Below are positions 32,701 through 38,646 of a stretch of 64,000 nt of DNA, piece by piece. The DNA lies in assembly GCF_039537265.1 (NCBI RefSeq), contig NZ_BAABAE010000003.1:1-64000 (forward strand), read 5' to 3'. Position 1 is the first letter of the stretch; each line of letters starts with the position of its first letter. The notes below the pieces were generated by a model. The model was not told the origin of the DNA. It was given only the letters and a program-made list of their open reading frames with translations, and did not search any database. A program made the translations under genes and the position numbers. This DNA comes from Terrimesophilobacter bigeumensis (lineage in GTDB: Bacteria; Actinomycetota; Actinomycetes; Actinomycetales; Microbacteriaceae).

Positions 32701-33291
32701 GCGGCCGGTTCCGAGTGGGTCGGCCGTGCCGCGCAGAGCGACCAGGCCGCCTGGGAGCGCGAGTTCGGTGCGGCGAAGGACGTCTCGGGCCTCGGCGTGG
32801 AGCGGGATGTGTTCCGTTACCGGTCGCTGCCCGTCACGGTGCGGCTCAACGCCGGCGGCTCGGTCGACGAGCTCGCACGGGTCGTCGCGGCCGGCGTGCG
32901 GGCCGGCGGCCTGCACGACGACGGCAGCGCTGCGCGCACCTCGGAAACGGGCCGCAACGTCTCCGTGAGCGCGGCGGAGCAGCTGCCTGCGGAACTTGCC
33001 CGTGCGATCGAGGCGACCGGGGCATCCGTCGTCATCGAGAACGATGAGGCCTGGCTCGCGCGCGCCGGCGCGGGGAGCCTGCGAACCTCGCGGGTGCGAC
33101 TGGTCGGCGGCGGGCACGTGGACCTCGCGGTCGCGCTCGGCGGAAGCCCCGACGTGGCGATCTACTCGGAGTCTGTGACCGAGGCCGGTCGCATCGAACT
33201 GCTTCCGTTCCTCCGCGAGCAGGCGATTGCGATCACGGCGCACCGCTTCGGCAACCCGGACCACTGGTCGGAAGAGGTTCTGCCGCTGTAG
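29794..33291 (+). CDS. putA: Bifunctional proline dehydrogenase / glutamate-semialdehyde dehydrogenase
   Basis: 1165 aa. The N-terminal FAD-dependent proline dehydrogenase half contains VSIKVSSIESQLN, INMDMEEYRDLDLTI, AYLPDAL and VRLVKGAN-like RLVKGANLAMET. The aldehyde dehydrogenase half has TPPWNFPVAIPAGS, the Glu in LAETSGKN and the nucleophilic Cys (~residue 758) in FGHAGQKCSAASL, then FGPILGIM. It oxidises proline to glutamate, probably with substrate channelling. There is no ribbon-helix-helix repressor domain, fitting control by the adjacent TetR. Homology weakens after ~residue 960, where a C-terminal domain of ~200 aa follows. Confidence 0.93.
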   Translation: MAKTSTASVRPPRAVQSATPALPATIADDAVELARTWAKRGAAAGSSGSAALLAQVLKDQNGLDFTIGFVDRVIRPEDLRVAARNLADLAKRTPSFLPWYMRIAIRLGGFVAPLLPWPVVPIARAVLRQMVAHLIVDARPAKLGPAIARLKKPGIRLNINLLGEIVLGKAEAERRLEGTKKLLQRPDVDYVSIKVSSIESQLNMWAFDETVERVTKRLTPLYELAAASATPKFINMDMEEYRDLDLTIAVFEAILDQPQLLKLEAGIVLQAYLPDALGAYQRIVEWSTARVARGGAPVKIRLVKGANLAMETVEATMHGWELATWPSKQATDTNYKRVLDWALTRERTTAVRIGIAGHNLFDIAFAHLLAEARGVSDHVEFEMLLGMAEGQADAVRADVGGLLLYTPVVLPQEFDVAIGYLIRRLEENASQENFMSAVFELVDDEELWNRERDRFLASLADVDVEVPAPNRRQSRLAAHTAFVGGFANTPDTDPALPANRAWGAKVLGAVEKSPLGLDIVAAAAVTNEKQLDAVFARVLPAAKGWAALGGKGRAAILRRAADVLEETRGNLIEVMAAEAGKTIAEGDVEVSEAIDFARYYAQLAEELDTVDGAKYTPSTLIVVTPPWNFPVAIPAGSTLAALASGASVIIKPAKQAQRSGAVMVDALWRAGVPRDVLALVDLKERSLGEKMVSHRQVDRVILTGGYETAELFRSWRPELNILAETSGKNAIIVTPSADLDLAVADVVKSAFGHAGQKCSAASLVILVGSVARSERFEKQLVDAATTLRVGYPSDPTTQMGPIIEAANGKLKRGLTELEPGERWLLKPEQLDETGRLWSPGIRTGVAAGSDFHLTEFFGPILGIMRAATLGEAIRLQNQVDYGLTAGLHSLDPNELATWLAKVEAGNLYVNRGITGAIVRRQPFGGWKRSVVGASTKAGGPNYLVHLGSWSRTKATVKASVSDAVAAIVAAAGSEWVGRAAQSDQAAWEREFGAAKDVSGLGVERDVFRYRSLPVTVRLNAGGSVDELARVVAAGVRAGGLHDDGSAARTSETGRNVSVSAAEQLPAELARAIEATGASVVIENDEAWLARAGAGSLRTSRVRLVGGGHVDLAVALGGSPDVAIYSESVTEAGRIELLPFLREQAIAITAHRFGNPDHWSEEVLPL

Positions 33292-33315
33292 TGGCGGTTC
33301 TGTCGCGGCAGCGCG

Positions 33316-33876
33316 TCACCCGGATTCGGGGCGGGGATAGGTGATCGCCCCGTCGTGCACCCGCGCGAACTCGGTCAGCTCTGCGGGCGTCGTCGAGGTC
33401 GGCGACATGATGTCGAAGACCTCGACCCCTGCGACGATGAGCGCGTCGGTGATGAGCCGCCGGTGACACCGCCACGGCACCGCCTCGCTGCACATGATCG
33501 CCGGGACCGACACCGCCGCGACATCCATCAACTCTGCAAGCCCGGAACGGAATCCGTCGGTCGCCATGTAATCGGCATAGTCGCGAAACGCCTTGACCCT
33601 CCACCCGCCGTTCACGCTGGGAACGCCTGCCGGTGTGTGCCGGCGGCCGCCGAGGTCCTCGATCCATCGGTACCGGATGTCGTCGGGCAGCGCGTGCTGA
33701 ATCGCGGCCTGGTTCCACTGCGGAAATTTTCGGGACGAGGGAAACGACCGCACGTCGACGAGCTCGTCGACGCCGTTCTCCTGCAGCATCGCCAGCACTT
33801 CGTCGAAGGCACGGGTGGAATGGCCGATGGTGAAGACTCGAAGCGTCGCCCGGTCGGCTGCACTGTTCTCAGACAT
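33316..33876 (-). CDS. DUF488 family protein
   Basis: 186 aa. VFTIGHSTRAFDEVLAMLQENGVDELVDVRSFPSSRKFPQWN is the DUF488 N-terminal signature and IMCSEAVPWRCHRRLITDALI is its Cys/His motif. Function is unknown, although the fold and C-x-E...C-H-R-R motif suggest metal or nucleic-acid binding. It is convergent with putA. A run of nine C/G (33886-33894) lies 9 bp upstream of its start between a CCTGAC/GTCAGG pair. Confidence 0.8.
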   Translation of the reverse strand: MSENSAADRATLRVFTIGHSTRAFDEVLAMLQENGVDELVDVRSFPSSRKFPQWNQAAIQHALPDDIRYRWIEDLGGRRHTPAGVPSVNGGWRVKAFRDYADYMATDGFRSGLAELMDVAAVSVPAIMCSEAVPWRCHRRLITDALIVAGVEVFDIMSPTSTTPAELTEFARVHDGAITYPRPESG

Positions 33877-34103
33877 TCGTCCTGACCCCCCCCCAGGTCA
33901 GGACTCTAGGCGATGCGCCCAGAGAATGGGGTCGGAATGTCGGTGGTCGCACCTAATCTTGAGAAATGGCGCGACACGCCGAAAACACTATATGTAGGGG
34001 AATGACATTCGTGTGATTCCCGTTATATAGTAGGAGACCACGCAGGGGCTGGATATCCGGTTCTTGGGGGATATCCGCTTCGAGAAGACTTAAGGAGGTC
34101 ACC
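33877..34103 (+). promoter_or_regulatory. Promoter and leader of the 27-codon micropeptide gene
   Basis: TAATCT at 33954-33959 lies 6 nt before ATG 33966, which opens a 16-codon ORF (33966-34016, ending in ...GMTFV). A second AT-rich box TATATAG lies at 34024-34030. GGATATCCG occurs at 34051-34059 and 34069-34077, two palindrome-centred words 18 bp apart. The region ends in TAAGGAGGT (34091-34099), a near-perfect Shine-Dalgarno. It is AT-rich compared with all surrounding DNA. Confidence 0.55.
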
Positions 34104-34187
34104 ATGGAGAACGACACCGACACCGTCGGCGGCTACGCAGTTCCCGTCGACCCGATGGATCTTCTGCAGTGCGACAGCTGCCAGTAG
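34104..34187 (+). CDS. 27-residue Cys-X-X-Cys micropeptide
   Basis: ATG 34104 lies 4 nt after an 8-base Shine-Dalgarno match (AAGGAGGT). The peptide has an acidic start (MENDTDTVGG), a middle AVPVDP and a C-terminus MDLLQCDSCQ. The acidic leader, Gly-Gly and short Cys/Ser tail resemble a precursor of a ribosomally made, modified peptide. No modifying enzyme, protease or exporter gene is adjacent. Alternatives are a redox or metal-binding micropeptide, or a regulatory leader. It has its own promoter-like sequences and a terminator hairpin, which argues that the transcript matters. I do not recognise the family. Confidence 0.65.
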   Translation: MENDTDTVGGYAVPVDPMDLLQCDSCQ

Positions 34188-34209
34188 GCAGCCGCACGAC
34201 AGGGTTCTA

Positions 34210-34250
34210 GAAGCCCCGGACACCACGAAGGTGACCGGGGCTTCGTCGTT
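34210..34250 (+). terminator. Hairpin after the micropeptide gene
   Basis: GAAGCCCCGG (34210-34219) pairs perfectly with CCGGGGCTTC (34235-34244), 15-nt loop, followed by GTCGTTT. It starts 22 bp after the micropeptide stop and separates it from the leaderless dehydratase gene at 34273. Confidence 0.7.
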
Positions 34251-34272
34251 TCCGCCTCGATAGGATGGGCGG

Positions 34273-34719
34273 ATGGGAGTGAACCCTGACATCGCCGGCC
34301 GCGTCTTTCCCCGGGCCGAGCCCTACCTCGTCGGGCGGGAGAAGATCCGCGAGTTCGCCCGCGCCGTCTTCTCCGAGAACCCGGTCAACCATGATCCGGA
34401 TGCCGCGCTCGCCGCAGGCTACCCCGACGTCGTCGCCCCGCCCACCTTCCCGATCGTCGTGCAGGAGCGCACCCTCGCCCAGCTTCTCGCCGAACCGGAT
34501 GCCGGCATCGACTTCACGCGCGTCGTCCACGGCGACCAGCGCTTCAGCTACACCCGGCCCATCGTCGCGGGCGACGAGCTCACCGCGACACTCACCGTCA
34601 CGAGTGTCAAGTCGCTCGGGGGGCACTCGATGGTCACCTCCGAGTCGGCCATCGTCGACGCGACCGGTGCGCACGTCGTCACCGCGACATCCACCCTCGT
34701 CGTGCGGGGTGATGAGTAA
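34273..34719 (+). CDS. MaoC/HadA-like dehydratase subunit (FAS1-type, UPF0336)
   Basis: 148 aa. GRVFPRAEPYLVGREKIREFARAVFSENP, APPTFPIVV and VVHGDQRFSYTRPIVAGDEL match the HadA-like partner of a hot-dog-fold (R)-3-hydroxyacyl-ACP dehydratase. This type lacks the catalytic D-x-N-x-x-H motif, which the next gene has. TAGGAT at 34261-34266, 6 nt before the ATG, indicates a leaderless start. The stop overlaps the next start (TAATG). Confidence 0.82.
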   Translation: MGVNPDIAGRVFPRAEPYLVGREKIREFARAVFSENPVNHDPDAALAAGYPDVVAPPTFPIVVQERTLAQLLAEPDAGIDFTRVVHGDQRFSYTRPIVAGDELTATLTVTSVKSLGGHSMVTSESAIVDATGAHVVTATSTLVVRGDE

Positions 34720-35192
34720 TGGCGCACGAAGGGTCCGAAAGTGCCCTTCCCGGGGTGCATGAAGGGCCATCTGGGGCCCTTGGGGAAGGGCTCACGGTGG
34801 GCGAGGTGGTGGCCGAGCGCGAGTTCCACCTCACGCGCGACTCGCTCGTGCGGTACGCGGGGGCATCCGGCGACTTCAACCCCATCCACTACCGCGACGA
34901 CGTGGCGACGAGCGTTGGCCTGCCCGGCGTGCTCGCCCACGGCATGCTCACGATGGGCATCGCCGCACAGCCCGTCGTCGACTGGATCGGCGACCCGGGA
35001 CTCGTCTCCGACTACCAGGTGCGCTTCACGCGGCCCGTGCTCGTTGACGCGACGGATGGCGCACTCGTGCGCGTGGTCGCCAAGGTCGGCGCCGTCGACG
35101 ACGTCGGGGCGCGTATCGACCTGACCGTGACGTTCTCCGACGAAACCGTGCTCGGCAAGGCGCAGCTGCGCATCCGCACAGGATCGGCATGA
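34719..35192 (+). CDS. MaoC/HadB-like dehydratase subunit with a repeat-derived N-terminus
   Basis: 157 aa. YAGASGDFNPIHYRDDVATSVGLPGVLAHGMLTMG contains the hydratase motif (Asp and His), so this is the catalytic partner of the preceding gene, probably for fatty acid elongation. Conserved sequence starts at about residue 24 (GLTVGEVVAEREFHLTRDSLVRY). Residues ~4-22 are encoded by a family-2 hairpin repeat. GTG codons further in (for example at LTVGEVV) could be alternative starts, but ATG 34719 is coupled to the upstream stop. Overlaps murB by 4 bp. Confidence 0.85.
   Translation: MAHEGSESALPGVHEGPSGALGEGLTVGEVVAEREFHLTRDSLVRYAGASGDFNPIHYRDDVATSVGLPGVLAHGMLTMGIAAQPVVDWIGDPGLVSDYQVRFTRPVLVDATDGALVRVVAKVGAVDDVGARIDLTVTFSDETVLGKAQLRIRTGSA
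34728..34786. repeat. Hairpin repeat (family 2) at the start of the second dehydratase gene
   Basis: AAGGGTCCGAAAGTGCCCTTC, a short loop, then GAAGGGCC and GGGGCCCTT form an imperfect stem. The same word order is found at 42229-42293, 42397-42447 and partly at 43441-43491. Here it is translated as a Gly/Ser/Glu/Pro-rich N-terminus. Confidence 0.75.
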
Positions 35193-36358
35193 CGCAGGGG
35201 GGCGAGAGGCTCTCCGAGCTGACGACCTTGCGCGTCGGCGGCGAGGCGCGAGAGCTGCTCGCACCCGAGACGACCGACGAGCTCGTCGAGGCCGCCCGCG
35301 AGACCTGGGCGAGCGGCGAGCCCTGGCTCGCGCTCGGCGGCGGCTCCAACCTGCTCATGGCGGACGAAGGCTTCGACGGGACGGTCATCCGGGTGCTGAC
35401 GCGGGGGATAGAGCGGGTCGGGCCAGCGGGGGACTCCCTTCGTGACGCCGACTTCGTCGGCTCCTCAGGGAGCGGTAGTTCAGGGAGCGGCGACGAGAAC
35501 CGCTCCCTGAGAAGCGCGCAGCGCGTCACGAAGGGAACCTCCGTGATATTGCGGGTCGCTGCCGGCGAACCGTGGGACGTCGTCGTCGCCCACGCCGTCG
35601 ACAACGGGCTCTCCGGCATCGAAGCACTCTCCGGCATCCCCGGTTCCGCAGGCGCGGCCCCAGTGCAGAACATCGGTGCGTACGGCCAGGAACTCTCCGA
35701 GGTGCTCGACTCGATCGACTTCCTCGACGCCGGGACGGGCGAGCGGATGCGGCTCGCCGCATCCGACCTCGGCCTCGGCTACCGCAGCTCAGCCCTCAAA
35801 GGCTCCGCAGACCGCCCGGGCCGCCGCGGAGTCGTCCTCTCACTCGACCTCAGGCTGGAGGCGAGCGAACTGAGCGCACCCATCGCCTACGACCAACTAG
35901 CCACCGCCCTCGGCGCCACCGCGGGCGACCGCGTGCCACTCGCCGCCGCGCGCGCCGCCGTGCTGGGGCTGCGCGCATCCAAGGGCATGCTCCTCGACCC
36001 CGCCGATCCGGATTCGGTGAGCGCCGGCTCCTTCTTCACGAACCCGATCGTCTCCGAGAACTTCGCCCGCGGGCTCCCGGATGCCGCCCCGCGCTGGATC
36101 ATCGACCCCGACGCACCTGAGTCCCCGGTCAAGCTCAGCGCGGCCTGGCTCATCGAGCGCTCCGGCATCACGCGCGGGTTCTCGCTGCCCGGTTCCCGCG
36201 CGGCGGTGAGCAGCAAGCACACGCTCGCGCTCGTCAACCGCGGCGGCGCCACCGCCAGCGATATCGCCGAGCTGGCCCGCTACATCCACCTGCGCGTGCT
36301 GAGCGAGTTCGGCATCCGCCTGCAGCCGGAGCCCCAGCTCGTCGGCCTGAGCCTCTGA
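35189..36358 (+). CDS. murB: UDP-N-acetylenolpyruvoylglucosamine reductase with an in-frame repeat insertion
   Basis: 389 aa FAD enzyme for UDP-MurNAc in peptidoglycan synthesis. Visible: LTTLRVGGEARELL, WLALGGGSNLLMADEGFDG (FAD), LSGIEALSGIPGSAGAAPVQNIGAYGQE, LGYRSSALKG, and the catalytic Ser region SAGSFFTNPI with a late Glu near FGIRLQPEPQLVG. Residues ~83-117 (DSLRDADF...VTKGT) are encoded by a hairpin repeat at 35434-35537 and fall between GIERV and VILRVAAGEPW, where the family has no insert. Frame is kept, so the enzyme probably tolerates it. ATG overlaps the dehydratase stop (ATGA). Confidence 0.92.
   Translation: MTQGGERLSELTTLRVGGEARELLAPETTDELVEAARETWASGEPWLALGGGSNLLMADEGFDGTVIRVLTRGIERVGPAGDSLRDADFVGSSGSGSSGSGDENRSLRSAQRVTKGTSVILRVAAGEPWDVVVAHAVDNGLSGIEALSGIPGSAGAAPVQNIGAYGQELSEVLDSIDFLDAGTGERMRLAASDLGLGYRSSALKGSADRPGRRGVVLSLDLRLEASELSAPIAYDQLATALGATAGDRVPLAAARAAVLGLRASKGMLLDPADPDSVSAGSFFTNPIVSENFARGLPDAAPRWIIDPDAPESPVKLSAAWLIERSGITRGFSLPGSRAAVSSKHTLALVNRGGATASDIAELARYIHLRVLSEFGIRLQPEPQLVGLSL
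35434..35537. repeat. Nested hairpin repeat (family 3) inside the murB reading frame
   Basis: The outer arms CCCTTCGTGACGC (35436-35448) and GCGTCACGAAGGG (35523-35535) are perfect inverted repeats. Inside, TCAGGGAGCGG (35465-35475, again 35480-35490) pairs with CCGCTCCCTGA (35500-35510). The stretch encodes a Ser/Gly-rich linker (GSSGSGSSGSG). Confidence 0.85.
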
Positions 36359-36365
36359 CCTTCAC

Positions 36366-36427
36366 CGTTTGTGCGCACTTTTGGTCGGAATGACGCCGGC
36401 CAGACCGACCAGAACTGCGCACAAACG
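36366..36427. terminator. Long inverted repeat between convergent murB and the ABC exporter
   Basis: CGTTTGTGCGCA (36366-36377) pairs with TGCGCACAAACG (36416-36427), and TTTGGTCGG pairs with CCGACCAGAA further in, giving a stem of more than 20 bp with few mismatches. Lying between two gene ends, it may stop transcription in both directions. Its symmetry also fits the hairpin repeats elsewhere in the window. Confidence 0.6.
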
Positions 36428-36432
36428 GGCGC

Positions 36433-37308
36433 TCAGGAGTCCTTTCGGATCCAGCGGAACGTCATCCGGCACAGGAACAGGCCGACGACGAACCAGACGC
36501 CCATGATGATCGCCACCCACGGCAGGTTCCAGTCGCCGGTCTGCTCGAGCGCCGCGAACGATTCGGGCAGGAACACCGCGCGCATCCCCTGAGCCATCCA
36601 CTTGAGCGGGAAGACGCTCGCGACGTTCTGCAGCCACTCCGGCAGCATGCTGAACTGCAGGTAGACGCCGGAGATGAACTGCAGCAGCAGCACGATCGGG
36701 ATGACGACCGCCGTCGCGCTCTTGCCGCTGCGGGGCAGGGCGGACAGCGCGATCCCCAGAACGCAACTCGTGATGACCCCGAGCAGGAACACCCACACGA
36801 ACAGCAGCCACTTCTCCGGGTCGGTCGGCAGTTCGACGCCGAACGCGAACCTCGCGACCACGAGGAGGAGCGCCGCCTGCAGCACGGCGCTCACCATGAC
36901 CATGCCGATCTTGCCGATGAAGTAGGAGATGACCGGCAGGGGCGAACCGCCGAGGCGCTTGAGCGTGCCGTCGCCCTTCTCGCCGGCGATGTCGACCCCG
37001 AGGTTCTGCACGCCGCTCAGGAGCATGCCCGCCGCGACCATGCCGGGCAGGTAGAAGGCCGCCCAGGTGATGCCGCCCGTGCCGTCGGGCGCCGCGCCGA
37101 TGTTGCCCGCGTTGCTGAACGCGACCGCGAAGATCGAGAGCATGAGGATCGGGAACAGGAACGTGAAGAACACCGAGTCGCCCTGGCGCGCGTAGACCTT
37201 GAGCTCGTAGCCGACCCGGGAGAGGCCGAGGCGGATGCTGCGCCCGATCGAGTGGATGCGCGGGTCGGGCGGCGTGGTCGGCGGCTGCGCCGCGGTCGTC
37301 GTGGTCAT
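36433..37308 (-). CDS. ABC-2 type exporter permease
   Basis: 291 aa with six membrane segments and the ABC-2 pattern (GDSVFFTFLFPILMLSIFAVAF, FYLPGMVAAGMLLSGVQNLGVDIAGEKGDGTLKRLGGSPLP, ISGVYLQFSMLPEWLQNVASVFPLKWMAQGMR). It forms the membrane part of a DrrAB-like exporter. Its ATG overlaps the ATPase stop by 4 bp. Substrate unknown; drugs, lipids or wall polymers are possible. Confidence 0.87.
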   Translation of the reverse strand: MTTTTAAQPPTTPPDPRIHSIGRSIRLGLSRVGYELKVYARQGDSVFFTFLFPILMLSIFAVAFSNAGNIGAAPDGTGGITWAAFYLPGMVAAGMLLSGVQNLGVDIAGEKGDGTLKRLGGSPLPVISYFIGKIGMVMVSAVLQAALLLVVARFAFGVELPTDPEKWLLFVWVFLLGVITSCVLGIALSALPRSGKSATAVVIPIVLLLQFISGVYLQFSMLPEWLQNVASVFPLKWMAQGMRAVFLPESFAALEQTGDWNLPWVAIIMGVWFVVGLFLCRMTFRWIRKDS

Positions 37309-38225
37309 GCGCGTGTCGCCTCCGGGCTAGTGGTATCGGTGTCGGGGGAGGCGGCATCGAGGGGGTCGGATCCGATGCGCTCGGCGCCGACGAGGTCGAG
37401 GTAGATGTCCTCGAGGCTCGGGCGGATGACCTCGAGCCCGTCCGGCTCTCCTCCGTGCTCGGCGTGGAGCCGCGCCACGAGAGCCGCCGGCTCGGTCGTG
37501 CGCTCTTCGCGCAACGCGCCCCGCTCACGCCAGCGGACGACGGGGATGCGCGCATCCGCACCGCCGAGTTCGCCGACGCGGCCGATGTCCACGATGAGTC
37601 CGCCGTTGATGACGGCGGCCCGATCGGCGAGGTGCGCGGCTTCGTCGAGGTAGTGGGTCGTGAGCAGGATGCTCGTGCCATCCGCTTTGAGCCCGTCGAT
37701 GAGCCCCCAGAACTGGCGCCGTGCCTGCGGGTCGAAGCCCGTCGTCGGCTCGTCGAGGAAGAGGAGCTCCGGCCGTCCGATGATGCCGAGGGCGACATCC
37801 ACGCGCCGTCGTTGCCCGCCGGAGAGGTTGCCGATGCGGGTCTTCGCCTTGCCCGTCAGGCCGACCGCCTCCATGACCTCGCCGACGGGGCGGGGGTTCC
37901 GGTAGTAACCGGCGAAGTGGGTCAGCTGTTCGAGCACCGTCACGTTGCCGCTCTCGCCGGTGCTCTGCAGCACGATGCCGAGCCGTGCCTTCCAGTCGAT
38001 TCCGCCGTGCTGCGGGTCGACGCCGAGCACGCTCGCCTCGCCGCTCGTGCGGTCGCGGTAGCCCTCGAGAATCTCGATCGTCGTCGACTTGCCCGCGCCG
38101 TTCGGCCCGAGCAGGGCGAAGGTCTCCCCGCGCCGGATGTCGAAGGTGACTCCGTCGAGACCGGTCACAGCGCCGTAGGTCTTGCGAAGGTCGCGCACGC
38201 TCACGACGTTGTCGGGATCGGTCAT
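37305..38225 (-). CDS. ABC exporter ATP-binding protein (DrrA-like)
   Basis: 306 aa. Walker A LLGPNGAGKSTTIEIL, Q-loop VLQSTGES, signature NLSGGQRRRVDVA, Walker B LLFLDEPTTGFD and switch His in LLTTHYLDEA are all present. A ~70-residue C-terminal part is DrrA-like. ATG 38225 is chosen because CAGGAT lies 6 nt upstream; the frame continues to 38468 without homology. Forms an operon with the permease at 36433. Confidence 0.9.
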   Translation of the reverse strand: MTDPDNVVSVRDLRKTYGAVTGLDGVTFDIRRGETFALLGPNGAGKSTTIEILEGYRDRTSGEASVLGVDPQHGGIDWKARLGIVLQSTGESGNVTVLEQLTHFAGYYRNPRPVGEVMEAVGLTGKAKTRIGNLSGGQRRRVDVALGIIGRPELLFLDEPTTGFDPQARRQFWGLIDGLKADGTSILLTTHYLDEAAHLADRAAVINGGLIVDIGRVGELGGADARIPVVRWRERGALREERTTEPAALVARLHAEHGGEPDGLEVIRPSLEDIYLDLVGAERIGSDPLDAASPDTDTTSPEATRA

Positions 38226-38310
38226 TGCACCATCCTGCACCGTCACGCCACCCGACGGTGACGGCCGGCTGAGCGGGCTTCGGTACCCACCGATCGGGTC
38301 GAGCCCGCCC

Positions 38311-38646
38311 TCAGCCGATCGGGCGACTCGACCGCTGGCGTTGGAGGCGCCGGATGACGCCGAGCAGGCCCCACAGCAGGATGAGGCCGCCGAGCACGAG
38401 CACCCCGATGAGCACGTATCCGCCGGGGGTGAGCGAACCGAGCCAGGAGGCGAACGCCGACCGCGCACCCGGTGTGCCGATCACGGTGAGCACTGCCCCG
38501 GCGATCGCGCAGACGATGAGGCCCCACGCGATCGCCCCGAATCGGATGCGCGGGCGCACCCGGGATGAGGAAGCATCCGCCGTGTCCGCGCGAGGCGTCT
38601 CAATCCCGGTGTCGTCGGTCGTTGCGAATTCGGTCGTGTCGGTCAT
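38311..38646 (-). CDS. Small two-helix membrane protein
   Basis: 111 aa from ATG 38646, which overlaps the stop of the PspC gene (ATGA). A Thr/Asp-rich N-terminus of ~35 residues precedes two membrane segments (AIAWGLIVCAIAGAVLTVIG and GYVLIGVLVLGGLILLWGLLGVI) and a short basic tail. It probably works with the PspC protein. No family recognised. Confidence 0.7.
   Translation of the reverse strand: MTDTTEFATTDDTGIETPRADTADASSSRVRPRIRFGAIAWGLIVCAIAGAVLTVIGTPGARSAFASWLGSLTPGGYVLIGVLVLGGLILLWGLLGVIRRLQRQRSSRPIG

Noticed and set aside
29716..33264. 1182-codon open frame antisense to putA
   Set aside because: It is the exact complement frame of a strongly conserved gene, has Arg/Glu/Asp/His-rich low-complexity content, no ribosome site and no recognisable domain. 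Such frames arise from high third-position GC.
33886..33894. Run of nine C as a phase-variation tract for the DUF488 gene
   Set aside because: It lies upstream of the start codon and flanks a small palindrome; length alone is weak evidence and no frame depends on it.
34104..34187. Micropeptide called as a lanthipeptide or mycofactocin-type precursor
   Set aside because: No modifying enzyme, radical SAM protein, protease or exporter is adjacent, and the C-terminal residues do not match a precursor family I know. Kept as an unassigned peptide.
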